A stretch of 11,051 nt of DNA from JAPSGM01 sp036556985 (GTDB lineage: Bacteria > Chloroflexota > Limnocylindria > QHBO01): contig DATBIK010000012.1 in the NCBI GenBank assembly GCA_036556985.1, forward strand, positions 1-11,051, in the 5' to 3' direction. The notes under the pieces are model-generated. The model was not told the DNA's origin and ran no database searches. It worked only from the letters and a program-made list of their open reading frames with translations. Every line of letters begins with the position of its first letter. Position 1 is the first letter of the stretch. Positions 1 to 6,307 of the stretch are shown here, piece by piece. Both the position numbers and the translations under genes were made by a program.

Positions 1-616
1 CGAGCAGGATGAGCCCGCCGGCCGCGGTCACCACCGCCACGGTGGCCGGGTCCATCATGTCGCGCAGGAGGAAGGCGCCGCCGGCGATCCCGCCCTGCAC
101 GACCAGCACCGTCAGGGCACTCAGGTAGACGCCGGCGCCCAGCGCGGCGGCGAAGGCGATGCTGGCCACGCCGTCGAGCAGCGACTTCGTGGCGAGCAGT
201 GTGATGTCGCCGCTCAGCCCGTTCTCGAGGGAGCCGATGAAGGTCAGCGGCCCAACGCAGAAGACGAGGCTGGCGGTGATGAAGCCCTCCGCGATCCGGC
301 TCCCACCCTCGTCGCGCGCCAGCCGCCGCTGGAACCAGGCGCCGAGCGCCTCGAGGCCGTCGTGCAGGCGCAGCAGCTCCCCAATGACCACGCCACCGAG
401 CAGCCCGCCGAGCACCGCCAGCTCGTCGCCGGGCAGCAGGTCGGGGCTGGTGAACATGGTGAGCGCCATGAAGGTGGCGATCACCAGCGTGAAGAAGCCG
501 AGCCCGGTGGTCAGGCTCTCCTGCATCCGTGGTGGCACCCGCGCCCCGGCCAGGAGGCCGATGGAGGTGCCGACCAGCACGGTCGCCACGTTCAGGAGGG
601 TGCCGCTCAGGAACAT
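1..616 (-). CDS. DUF554 family membrane protein (YdfK/YqgA-like), C-terminus cut by window edge
   Basis: The minus-strand frame from the ATG at 616-614 stays open to the window edge, giving 205 residues. The N-terminus (MFLSGTLLNVATVLVGTSIG) matches the usual start of DUF554 proteins. It is followed by alternating hydrophobic helices and glycine-rich stretches, for example GLGLFTLVIATFMAL and LAVLGGLLGGVVIGELLRLHDGLE. A central FITASLVFCVGPLTFIGSLENG segment, shown here only by its key parts FCVGP and GSLENGL, is the strongest family hallmark. Family members are about 230 residues, so roughly 25-30 residues are missing. It is a polytopic inner-membrane protein, probably a transporter or channel, but no substrate is known for the family. 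The start is chosen because the protein begins directly with family sequence and a candidate -10 box ends 6 nt upstream, with no Shine-Dalgarno. It is divergent from gltX. Family assignment is confident; function is not. Confidence 0.88.
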   Translation of the reverse strand, partial: MFLSGTLLNVATVLVGTSIGLLAGARVPPRMQESLTTGLGFFTLVIATFMALTMFTSPDLLPGDELAVLGGLLGGVVIGELLRLHDGLEALGAWFQRRLARDEGGSRIAEGFITASLVFCVGPLTFIGSLENGLSGDITLLATKSLLDGVASIAFAAALGAGVYLSALTVLVVQGGIAGGAFLLRDMMDPATVAVVTAAGGLILL

Positions 617-652
617 CGGCGGAGCATTGGCGGGGATGCCCGCCGGCGTCAA
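617..652 (-). promoter_or_regulatory. Candidate promoter of the DUF554 gene with a dyad between -35 and -10
   Basis: Read on the minus strand there is TTGACG (complement of 647-652), an 18-nt spacer and AATGCT (complement of 623-628), which ends 6 nt before the ATG. That spacing would give a leaderless or nearly leaderless mRNA, and no Shine-Dalgarno is present. The spacer is largely a perfect inverted repeat, GGCGGG-gatg-CCCGCC (629-644), which could be a repressor site. The -10 box lacks the canonical first T, so this is a moderate prediction by eye. Confidence 0.4.
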
Positions 653-668
653 GCCTGTTCGTGGTGCA

Positions 669-718
669 CGAGCGCACGATTACACGAGCACACGATCGAG
701 CGTGATGCGAGCGCGCAT
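669..718. repeat. Four short degenerate tandem repeats, consensus about CGAGCrCrCGAT
   Basis: Four related units lie in a row between the divergent DUF554 and gltX genes: CGAGCGCACGAT (669-680), CGAGCACACGAT (685-696), CGAGCGTGAT (697-706) and CGAGCGCGCAT (708-718). The first two are part of a 14-nt repeat (667-680 and 683-696) with one mismatch and a 16-nt period. The location upstream of both starts fits a regulatory role, but low-complexity drift in GC-rich DNA could also produce it. Confidence 0.4.
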
Positions 719-767
719 GGCGTGCTGGCCGCGGATCCGCAGGACCGAGGGCCGGCACCCCGCCTGC

Positions 768-773
768 TACCAT
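768..773 (+). promoter_or_regulatory. Candidate -10 box of gltX (TGC-TACCAT)
   Basis: TACCAT lies 10 nt before the gltX ATG and is preceded by TGC, resembling an extended -10. No Shine-Dalgarno lies between it and the start, so the transcript would have a leader of only a few bases. No convincing -35 is seen 17-18 nt upstream. Prediction by eye, supported by similar spacing at other genes in the window. Confidence 0.4.
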
Positions 774-783
774 CGGCCGACCC

Positions 784-2286
784 ATGAGCGAGACAGCCAG
801 CGCACCCGTCCGCGTCCGGATGGCGCCCAGTCCCACCGGCCCGCTGCACATCGGGACCGCGCGGACGAGCCTCTACAACTACCTGTTCGCGCGGCACGTG
901 GGTGGGACCTACGTGCTGCGCATCGAGGACACCGACACCGAGCGCAGCACCGTCGAGCACGAGCGCGACATCATCGACAACCTGCACTGGCTGGGGATCA
1001 GCTGGGACGAGGGCCCGCAGGTGGCCGGCGGCGACGACGTCGGCCCGCATGCGCCGTACCGGCAGAGCCAGCGCATGGACCGATACGCCCGCGAGGCGGA
1101 TCGGCTCCTGGCGGACGGGCACGCCTACCACTGCTGGTGCACGCCCGATGAGCTCGAGGCGGTTCGCCGGCAGCAGGCGGAAAACAAGGAGGCGCCGCGA
1201 TACGACGGCAGGTGCCTGCGCCTGACCGATGCCGACCGCGCCCAGTTCGAGGCCGAGGGCCGGCAGGCGGCGGTGCGGCTCAAGGTGCCGCCCGAGACGA
1301 TCCGCTTCGACGATCTGGTGCGCGGCGAGGTGGAGTTCGACAACGCGCTCCTCGGCGATTTCGTCATCGTGCGTGCCAACGGGGTGCCGCTCTACCACTT
1401 CGTGGTGGTCGTCGACGACGAGGAGATGGGGATCACCCACGTCATCCGCGGCGAGGACCACCTGTCGAACACGCCGAAGCACATCGCGCTGATCCGGGCG
1501 CTCGGCTACCGCGAGCCGCGGTTCGGCCACATCCCGCTCATCCTCAACCCGGATCGGTCCAAGATGAGCAAGCGCAAGTCGCAGACGGCGATCACCGCCT
1601 ATCGCGAGCAGGGCTACCTGCCGGAGGCGATGGTGAACTTCCTCGCCTTCCTTGGCTGGAGCCCCGGCACGGAGGAGGAGATTTTCGCGCTCGACGAGCT
1701 GGCCGAGCGGTTCGAGCTGGCATCGGTGCACAAGGGCGGCGCGGTGTTCGACCAGGACCGCCTCGATTACCTGAACGGCGTCTACATCCGCAACCTCGCC
1801 GATGAGCAGCTGGCGCTGCGCCTGCGGCCGTTCCTGCCGGAGGCCCTCGACGACGCCTCCGTGCTGCGCGTGGTGCCGCTCATCAAGGAGCGGCTCGTTC
1901 GCCTGGGAGATGCGGCCGAGCTCGTCGCCTTCCTGGTCGAGACCGATGCCGAGGTCGGGTCCCGCTACGACGCCGACGCCCTGCTGCCGAAGAACCGGGA
2001 CGCGGCCGAGACCGCGGCGGCGGTCGCCGCCGCCCGTGACGCGCTCGAGGGGCTCACCGAGGCGGACTTCTCGGCCGACGTCCTCGAGTCGCGCTGCCGC
2101 GAGGCCGCCGAGGTGCTGAGCTGGAAGGCGGGCGACTTCTTCCGGCCGCTGCGCCTGGCAGTGACCGGGCGTCCGGTCTCGCCGCCGCTGTTCGGCTCGA
2201 TGGAGCTGCTCGGCCGCGACCGGGTGCTCGCCCGGCTGGACGCCGCGCTCGGCAAGCTCACCGCGGCCGGGGTGCCCACCGCATGA
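784..2286 (+). CDS. gltX: Glutamyl-tRNA synthetase
   Basis: Class I aminoacyl-tRNA synthetase that charges tRNA-Glu (and possibly tRNA-Gln, if the organism uses the amidotransferase route) with glutamate in the cytoplasm. At 500 residues it has normal family length. The N-terminal Rossmann catalytic domain has the HIGH-type motif PSPTGPLHIG (residues 15-24). The KMSKS loop is KMSKR (260-264), inside DRSKMSKRKSQTAI. Between them GVPLYHFVVVVDD and ITHVIRGEDHLSNT are typical of GluRS. The stretch from about residue 350 to the end is the helical anticodon-binding region. A zinc-site remnant is present: C117-x-C119 and C144, but the expected histidine two residues after the third cysteine is R146, so one ligand is missing. 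The ATG at 784 is preceded by a candidate -10 rather than a Shine-Dalgarno. The gene overlaps the next one by 4 nt (ATGA). Whether it is discriminating or non-discriminating cannot be told from sequence by eye. Confidence 0.98.
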   Translation: MSETASAPVRVRMAPSPTGPLHIGTARTSLYNYLFARHVGGTYVLRIEDTDTERSTVEHERDIIDNLHWLGISWDEGPQVAGGDDVGPHAPYRQSQRMDRYAREADRLLADGHAYHCWCTPDELEAVRRQQAENKEAPRYDGRCLRLTDADRAQFEAEGRQAAVRLKVPPETIRFDDLVRGEVEFDNALLGDFVIVRANGVPLYHFVVVVDDEEMGITHVIRGEDHLSNTPKHIALIRALGYREPRFGHIPLILNPDRSKMSKRKSQTAITAYREQGYLPEAMVNFLAFLGWSPGTEEEIFALDELAERFELASVHKGGAVFDQDRLDYLNGVYIRNLADEQLALRLRPFLPEALDDASVLRVVPLIKERLVRLGDAAELVAFLVETDAEVGSRYDADALLPKNRDAAETAAAVAAARDALEGLTEADFSADVLESRCREAAEVLSWKAGDFFRPLRLAVTGRPVSPPLFGSMELLGRDRVLARLDAALGKLTAAGVPTA

Positions 2287-3005
2287 CCGAGACCGGGCTG
2301 GGCGAGCTGCTGTCGATGACGCTCATCGTGCCGATCCGCTCCTCTTCCGGCGAGGAGGTGGACCCCACCCGCGTCCCGCTCGAGGGCATGCGCCACGGGA
2401 CCGATGGCGAGGGCCGCTTCCTGCCGGCCTACACCGCCGAGCAGACGTTCCGGGAGTTCGGCCCGACCGGCTCGGACGCGATCGAGCTGCCTGCGCGGGA
2501 CCTGTTCGGCAGAGCCGAGCTGGGGCGTGTGCGGGTGGTCATCGATCCGGGCGCGCCCGGCCAGCTCGAGGTCCCGGAGGGCCTGATCCCCTTCCTGGCG
2601 GCAGGGATCGACCCGACCTCGCCGGAGGCGATGCGGGCGCGGCGACCCTTCGGCGGGCTGCCGCCGCTCGAGGTGCCGACCGAGGTGCCGCAGCCGTTCG
2701 GGACCGAGCTGGCCGCCGCCCTGCGCGAGATGCCGCAGGTCCAGGCGGCCTGGCTGCTGCGCGCCGGGTCGGGCTGGACGGTCGGGATCCTGCAGGGCCC
2801 GGATGCCGTGCTCGCGACCTTCGACGAGGTGCGGAACCGGCTCCACGCGCTCGCCAGCGAGCATCTCGGGGGGCGCCGCGCGCTTGCCGTCACCGACCTG
2901 TCCGCGCAGCCGGTGCGCGAGGCATACGAGTCGGTGGCGCCGGCGTGGTACGTCCACGAGCCGGAGAAGCCGAAGGGGTTCCTCGGCCGGCTGTTCGGAG
3001 ACTAG
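2283..3005 (+). CDS. SseB family protein (N- and C-terminal SseB domains)
   Basis: A 240-residue cytoplasmic protein without signal peptide or membrane segments. The first 115 residues resemble the SseB N-terminal domain: a beta strand TLIVPIR, then GRFLPAYTAEQTFREFGP, an acidic-hydrophobic segment IELPARDLFG, and the strand VRVVIDPGAPGQLEV followed by GLIPFL. The second half (about 140-225) resembles the SseB C-terminal domain, with ELAAALREMPQVQAAWLLRAG and GWTVGILQGPD. SseB was named for enhanced serine sensitivity in E. coli, and related domains occur widely in Actinobacteria and in secretion-linked proteins; the biochemical role is unclear. The protein ends in EKPKGFLGRLFGD, a short basic-amphipathic tail after a proline-rich linker. 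The ATG overlaps the gltX stop (ATGA), so translation is probably coupled and the two are co-transcribed. Its stop shares a CTAG with the convergent dehydrogenase gene. SseB assignment is from pattern memory; fairly sure. Confidence 0.72.
   Translation: MTETGLGELLSMTLIVPIRSSSGEEVDPTRVPLEGMRHGTDGEGRFLPAYTAEQTFREFGPTGSDAIELPARDLFGRAELGRVRVVIDPGAPGQLEVPEGLIPFLAAGIDPTSPEAMRARRPFGGLPPLEVPTEVPQPFGTELAAALREMPQVQAAWLLRAGSGWTVGILQGPDAVLATFDEVRNRLHALASEHLGGRRALAVTDLSAQPVREAYESVAPAWYVHEPEKPKGFLGRLFGD
3002..3005. other. Convergent stop-stop overlap sharing CTAG (SseB-like / alcohol dehydrogenase)
   Basis: The palindrome CTAG gives TAG to the plus-strand SseB-like gene (3003-3005) and TAG to the minus-strand dehydrogenase (3004-3002). 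The genes overlap tail-to-tail by 4 bp, so there is no room for an intergenic terminator here. Confidence 0.95.
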
Positions 3006-4048
3006 CCCCCGTCGGTCGTGCCGAGGCCCGGAACGAGGACGAGGCGCCCCGCCACCCTGCCCGCCGCCAGGCGGTCGTGCGCCTCCTGCGCGCGTTCGAG
3101 TGGCATCCGCTCCACCTCCCAGCGCAGGCGGCCGCGGCGTGCCAGGCGCACGACGGCGCGCAGGTCCGCCAGCGATCCCCAGGCCGTGGTGGTGAGCGAG
3201 GCCTCCACCGGCAGTCGCTCGAAGCCGAACGGCAGCGTGCCGCCCGCCTCGCCGACGAGCGAGACGAGGCCGCCGGGCGCGACGTTGCGCGCGGCGTAGT
3301 CGAGCGTGGCATCGGTCCCGACGAAGTCGAAGACGACGTCCGCCGGCCCGCCCAGGCCGAGGTGCACGAGCGACTCGTCGCCCTCCAGCAGGCCCAGGTC
3401 GGCGCCGAGGCGGGCGGCCACGGCGAGCTTGTCCGGGTCCAGCTCGCGCACGGCCACCGTCAGATCGGGCAGGCGGCGAAGGTACTGGATGGCGAACTGG
3501 CCGAGCCCACCGAAGCCGATGAGCAGGACGCGCGCGCCGGGCGTCAGCCACGCCGCCGCGCGGGTCACCGCACGGTAGGGCGTCACGCCGGCGTCGGCGA
3601 GCGGGGCGGCATGGTCGGCGTGCAGGTCGCCGATCGGCACGAGGTGGCGTGGGTGCGGCACGAGGACGTACTCGGCGTATCCGCCGTCGCGCTGGAAGCC
3701 GGGCGACTCGCCGCGCTCGCAGCGCTGCTCCTCCCCGGTCGCGCACTCGCGGCAGGCGCCACAGCCCCAGCCGCCGAACACGACGACGCGGCTGTGCGCG
3801 GCGAGCTTCGCACGGCGCAGCGGGCGGGCGGCCTCGTCACCCCAGGCGTCGATGGTCCCGCCGATCTCGTGGCCGAGCGTCACCGGGCGGGTGACGCGCA
3901 GCCGATCGGTGCGGGCAACGTGGATGTCGGTGTGGCATACGCCGCAACCGGCGACCCGGACCCGGACCTCCGTGCCGGTGGGCTCGGGAACCGGCAGCTC
4001 CTCGAGCCGGAGCGGCTCACCCGCCGCGTGGCTGCGGACGGCGAGCAT
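3002..4048 (-). CDS. Zinc-dependent medium-chain alcohol dehydrogenase
   Basis: A 348-residue NAD(P)-dependent MDR-family dehydrogenase, expected to oxidise alcohols or reduce aldehydes/ketones in the cytoplasm. The catalytic zinc site is present: C38 in GCGVCHTD, H60-E61 in LGHEIGG, and D152 in PLADAGVTPYRA (Asp as third ligand, as in Rhodococcus ruber ADH-A-like enzymes). The structural zinc lobe is intact with C96, C99, C102 and C110. The Rossmann motif is GFGGLG (178-183). The strand leading into the structural zinc lobe is HSRVVVFGGWGC, where homologues usually have a Gly-Asp before the valines. The ATG at 4048 is supported by GGAG (complement of 4057-4060) 8 nt upstream, overlapping the stop of the previous gene, and by family sequence beginning immediately. 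The same frame is open further upstream, but that would swallow the neighbouring gene. It is last in the mutY operon, 5 nt after the peroxiredoxin-like gene. The substrate cannot be predicted. Confidence 0.93.
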   Translation of the reverse strand: MLAVRSHAAGEPLRLEELPVPEPTGTEVRVRVAGCGVCHTDIHVARTDRLRVTRPVTLGHEIGGTIDAWGDEAARPLRRAKLAAHSRVVVFGGWGCGACRECATGEEQRCERGESPGFQRDGGYAEYVLVPHPRHLVPIGDLHADHAAPLADAGVTPYRAVTRAAAWLTPGARVLLIGFGGLGQFAIQYLRRLPDLTVAVRELDPDKLAVAARLGADLGLLEGDESLVHLGLGGPADVVFDFVGTDATLDYAARNVAPGGLVSLVGEAGGTLPFGFERLPVEASLTTTAWGSLADLRAVVRLARRGRLRWEVERMPLERAQEAHDRLAAGRVAGRLVLVPGLGTTDGG

Positions 4049-4053
4049 CGGTC

Positions 4054-4557
4054 CTACTCCGGTGGGTTGATGGCCTCGAGCAGGCGCGCGACGAGGCCCT
4101 TCGGCTCCACCCGCTCGACGATGTCCAGGATCGTGCCGTCGCGGGCCACGGCGAAGGCGGTCGGCTCGGCATTCACGTTGCCGCGGTCGCTGCGGGTGGG
4201 GATGCCGAGCATGGCCGTCGCCGTCCGACGCTCGTCCGAGAAGAGGAGGTAGGGAAGCTCGAGGGCCGCCACGTACTCGGCCTGCTGCCGCTCCGAGTCC
4301 GTCGTCACCACCACCAGTCCCACGCCCGCCCGCTCGAGGCGCGGATACGCGTCGCGCAGGGCGATGGCCAGCGCGTCCGCCCGCTCGCGGGCCGCGCCGC
4401 GGCGCAGCGATGGGCCGGCCATGAAGACGACGATCGACGGCTGCTTGTCGACGAAGCTGCGCAGGTTGAGCAGGTAGCCGTCGGTGGCGCGCAGGCCGAC
4501 CGAGGGCATCTGCTCGCCGACCTGCACGCGCAGGCCGGCCGGGGTGGCGGTGGTCAT
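4054..4557 (-). CDS. Cysteine-free AhpC/TSA (peroxiredoxin)-like thioredoxin-fold protein
   Basis: A 167-residue protein with the layout of a peroxiredoxin/redoxin domain: VGEQMPSVGLRATDGYLLNL (13-32), strand SIVVFMAGPS (41-50), a helix, strand GVGLVVVTTD, then LPYLLFSDERRTATAMLGI and AEPTAFAVARDGTILDI. The active-site consensus P-x3-T-x2-C should start at P49, but the Thr and peroxidatic Cys positions are R53 and A56. There is no cysteine anywhere in the protein, so it cannot act as a thiol peroxidase; a binding, chaperone-like or regulatory role is possible. The reading frame is clean, so this is not a recent frameshift. The ATG overlaps the mutY stop (ATGA), with no Shine-Dalgarno. A TACAAT box 6 nt upstream could also allow independent leaderless expression. 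It is the middle gene of mutY-prx-adh. Fold call is fairly confident; function is unknown. Confidence 0.78.
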   Translation of the reverse strand: MTTATPAGLRVQVGEQMPSVGLRATDGYLLNLRSFVDKQPSIVVFMAGPSLRRGAARERADALAIALRDAYPRLERAGVGLVVVTTDSERQQAEYVAALELPYLLFSDERRTATAMLGIPTRSDRGNVNAEPTAFAVARDGTILDIVERVEPKGLVARLLEAINPPE

Positions 4558-5438
4558 GGCACGATTGTAGCGGCGGGCCTGGGCGGGGCCGGACCGAGGC
4601 GGACCCGCGCCCCGTCGCGGTGGGCGAGGCCGTCGCGCTCCAGCCCGTCGATGACGGAGGCCAGGTCGCTGCCCGCAAGACCCGCCCCGAGCTCGGCCTC
4701 GGGGAGCGCGTGATCGCCGGCCGTGGCCAGCGCCCGCACGACGGCGCCGCGGGCCTCGCGCGCCGAGCCGGCGAAGCGCGGCTGGCGGGGTACGGGCACG
4801 CGGCCGGCACGGCCACGAGAGGGGCAGCCGCGCGCGACCGGGCAGGTGTTGCAGCGCGGGTCGCGGGCGCGGCAGACGCGCGCCCCGAACTCCATGCTGG
4901 CGTGGATCCAGTCGCTCGCCTCGCTCGCGTCGGCAGCGGGCGACGCGAACGCATCGGCCTGTGCCTGGAGCTCGCGAGCGGTCGCGCCGACGCCCAGGCC
5001 GAGGCGCCGGACGAGCCAGCGGCGCACGTTCGTGTCGACGACCCCCACGGCCTCGCCGAAGGCGAGCCCCGCCAGCGCCCGGGCGGTGTACGGCCCCACT
5101 CCGGGCAGGGACTGGAGGCCGGCCACGTCGCGCGGCCAGCCGTCGCGCTCCACCGCCACCGCCGCGCGCCGGAGGGCGAGCGCCCGCCGGTTGTAGCCGA
5201 GGCCGGACCAGGCGGCGAGGGCCTCGCGCTCCGGGGCGGCGGCCATGGCCGCCGGCGTCGGGTAGCGGCGCAGGAAGGCGGGGTAGCGCTCCACGACCCG
5301 GGCAGCCTGCGTCTGCTGGAGCATCACCTCGCTGACGAGCACGGCCCACGGGTCGCGCGTCGCGCGCCACGGGTAGGGGCGGCTCTCGACGTGGTACCAG
5401 CCCAGGATGGCGGCGCGAATGCGGCGCAGGTCGGCCAT
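4554..5438 (-). CDS. mutY: A/G-specific adenine DNA glycosylase, short form without 8-oxoG-recognition domain
   Basis: Base-excision repair enzyme that removes adenine mispaired with 8-oxoguanine. In this 294-residue protein the catalytic Glu is E37 in LVSEVMLQQTQ. The helix-hairpin-helix is LPGVGPYTARAL (111-122), and the catalytic Asp is D135 in GVVDTNVRR. The [4Fe-4S] loop has the exact C-x6-C-x2-C-x5-C spacing (C189, C196, C199, C205). E. coli MutY has a C-terminal MutT-like domain that senses 8-oxoG and is about 350 residues long. Here there are only about 65 residues after a basic proline linker, resembling a short winged-helix unit (about 225-285, including SDLASVIDGLERDGLAHRDGARVRL), as in short actinobacterial-type MutY proteins. 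The ATG at 5438 lies 6 nt after a candidate -10 (TACGCT) and lacks a Shine-Dalgarno. It is the first gene of a three-gene operon and divergent from the HAD gene over only 41 bp. Confidence 0.95.
   Translation of the reverse strand: MADLRRIRAAILGWYHVESRPYPWRATRDPWAVLVSEVMLQQTQAARVVERYPAFLRRYPTPAAMAAAPEREALAAWSGLGYNRRALALRRAAVAVERDGWPRDVAGLQSLPGVGPYTARALAGLAFGEAVGVVDTNVRRWLVRRLGLGVGATARELQAQADAFASPAADASEASDWIHASMEFGARVCRARDPRCNTCPVARGCPSRGRAGRVPVPRQPRFAGSAREARGAVVRALATAGDHALPEAELGAGLAGSDLASVIDGLERDGLAHRDGARVRLGPAPPRPAATIVP
4564..4569 (-). promoter_or_regulatory. Candidate internal -10 box (TACAAT) for the peroxiredoxin-like gene
   Basis: Read on the minus strand, TACAAT (within CTACAATCG) ends 6 nt before the ATG at 4557, inside the last codons of mutY. 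Spacing and sequence match a leaderless-type start. Because the codons also encode the mutY tail (ATIVP), coincidence is possible. No -35 is evident. Confidence 0.3.
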
Positions 5439-5479
5439 CGCCGCAGCGTAGCGCGTCGGTGGGGTACGCTCGGCCGCCG
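5439..5479. promoter_or_regulatory. 41-bp divergent promoter between mutY and the HAD hydrolase gene
   Basis: AGCGTA (5445-5450; TACGCT on the minus strand, 6 nt from the mutY ATG) and TACGCT (5465-5470, 9 nt from the HAD ATG) face each other as an inverted repeat with a 14-nt spacer. Each looks like a -10 box of a near-leaderless transcript, and their -35 zones must overlap. Neither start has a Shine-Dalgarno. Confidence 0.45.
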
Positions 5480-6265
5480 ATGCGCTACCGACTCGTCTGC
5501 CTGGATGCGGGCTTCACCCTGCTCTCCCCGCGACGGACGCTTGCCGATTCCCTGCGCGGCGTGCTCGAGGAGCAGGGCCACCCGGTGGCGCCCGACGACC
5601 TGCGGCGGGCCTGGGAGGTGGCCGATCGCTGGTTCTGGGACGAGTATCACCGCCCGGACAACCGGACCTGGGGCGACGACGCAGCGATCGAGCGCACCTG
5701 GCGCGAGTACCACTCGCTCATGCTCGCCGAGCTGGGATTCGCCGATCACGCGCACGAGCTGCTCGACGCGATCCTGACCAGCCAGTTCGCGGCGGACGCC
5801 TGGGAGCTCTATCCCGACGTCGAGCCGGCGCTGGCCGAGCTGCGGCGGATGAAGGGCCTCTCCATCGGCGTCGTCTCCGACTGGGGCTCGAACCTGGACG
5901 AGATCCTGGCCAGGCTCGGCCTGGGCCGATACCTCGACTTCGTCCTCGCCTCCGGCTCGGTCGGCGTGGCGAAGCCGGACCCGGCCTTCTTCCGGCTCGC
6001 CGCGGAGCGGGCCGGCGTTCCGGTCGGCGAGGCGATGATGATCGGCGACTCGCTGCGGGCCGACGTCGAGGGCGCCGCGACCGCGGGCCTGCACGGCGTG
6101 CTCCTGCGCCGGCCCGTGCCCGATGGCGAGGACCACGCCGTGCCACCGGTCGTGGTGCCGGATGGGACGCCGGTCATCGGCTCGCTGGAGGAGCTTCCGG
6201 CGCTGGTGGCCGGGACGAAAGGGCCACGCGAAGACCATCGACAGGCGCCCCGGCGCATGGCGTAG
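5480..6265 (+). CDS. HAD-superfamily hydrolase (REG-2/HDHD3-like)
   Basis: A 261-residue haloacid dehalogenase-superfamily protein, usually phosphatases acting through a phospho-aspartate in the cytoplasm. Motif I is LDAGFTLL with the nucleophile D9, but the second Asp of the DxDxT consensus is G11. Motif II is VVSDWGS with S133, motif III is K165 in KPDPAFF, and motif IV is MIGDSLRAD with D190 and D195. A helical cap lies between motif I and about residue 105 (HRPDNRTWGDDAAIERTWRE is part of it), a C1-type cap. Loss of the second motif I Asp occurs in REG-2/HDHD3-like members and removes the usual general acid/base, so phosphatase activity is uncertain. An in-frame GTG at 5459 would add seven residues (MGYARPP), but the ATG at 5480 starts directly at the conserved RYRLVCLD strand and sits correctly after a TACGCT box. 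Its stop codon overlaps the candidate -10 of the next gene. Substrate unknown. Confidence 0.85.
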   Translation: MRYRLVCLDAGFTLLSPRRTLADSLRGVLEEQGHPVAPDDLRRAWEVADRWFWDEYHRPDNRTWGDDAAIERTWREYHSLMLAELGFADHAHELLDAILTSQFAADAWELYPDVEPALAELRRMKGLSIGVVSDWGSNLDEILARLGLGRYLDFVLASGSVGVAKPDPAFFRLAAERAGVPVGEAMMIGDSLRADVEGAATAGLHGVLLRRPVPDGEDHAVPPVVVPDGTPVIGSLEELPALVAGTKGPREDHRQAPRRMA

Positions 6266-6301
6266 AGTGGCGCCGACTTTCGAACCCGCCGCCGCCAGGA
6301 G
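6263..6301 (+). promoter_or_regulatory. Candidate -10 (TAGAGT) and Shine-Dalgarno (AGGAG) for the PQQ-dehydrogenase-like gene
   Basis: TAGAGT (6263-6268) overlaps the HAD stop codon and resembles the box before the aspartate kinase gene. AGGAG (6297-6301) ends 6 nt before the GTG at 6308, an ideal distance that decides this start. A leader of about 33 nt is implied. A small GCGCC-cc-GGCGC dyad (6245-6256) lies just upstream of the -10. Confidence 0.45.
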
Positions 6302-6307
6302 CCTGCC

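Noticed and set aside
649..1731. 360-residue open frame antisense to gltX
   Set aside because: It lies opposite a clear gltX, is rich in Arg/His/Leu/Val in the pattern of a GC-rich reverse frame, and shows no domain motif.
2990..3040. Rho-independent terminators at the convergent junctions
   Set aside because: I looked for GC hairpins followed by T runs at the three junctions and saw none; the stop codons overlap, so coding sequence fills the space.
1965..3746. 593-residue minus-strand open frame spanning the SseB-like gene and the dehydrogenase
   Set aside because: It overlaps two well-supported genes in another frame and is Arg/Ala/Pro-rich, typical of a high-GC artefact.
4049..4954. N-terminal extension of the dehydrogenase to 650 residues
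   Set aside because: The extension is out of frame with the peroxiredoxin-like gene and mutY that it overlaps, and family sequence begins at the ATG at 4048, which has a Shine-Dalgarno.
5459..5479. GTG start adding seven residues to the HAD protein
   Set aside because: It would place the start upstream of the candidate -10 box and adds residues before the conserved first strand with no Shine-Dalgarno.
4620..5777. 385-residue plus-strand open frame opposite mutY
   Set aside because: It is antisense to mutY, whose catalytic and Fe-S residues are all in place, and it runs into the HAD gene in the wrong frame.
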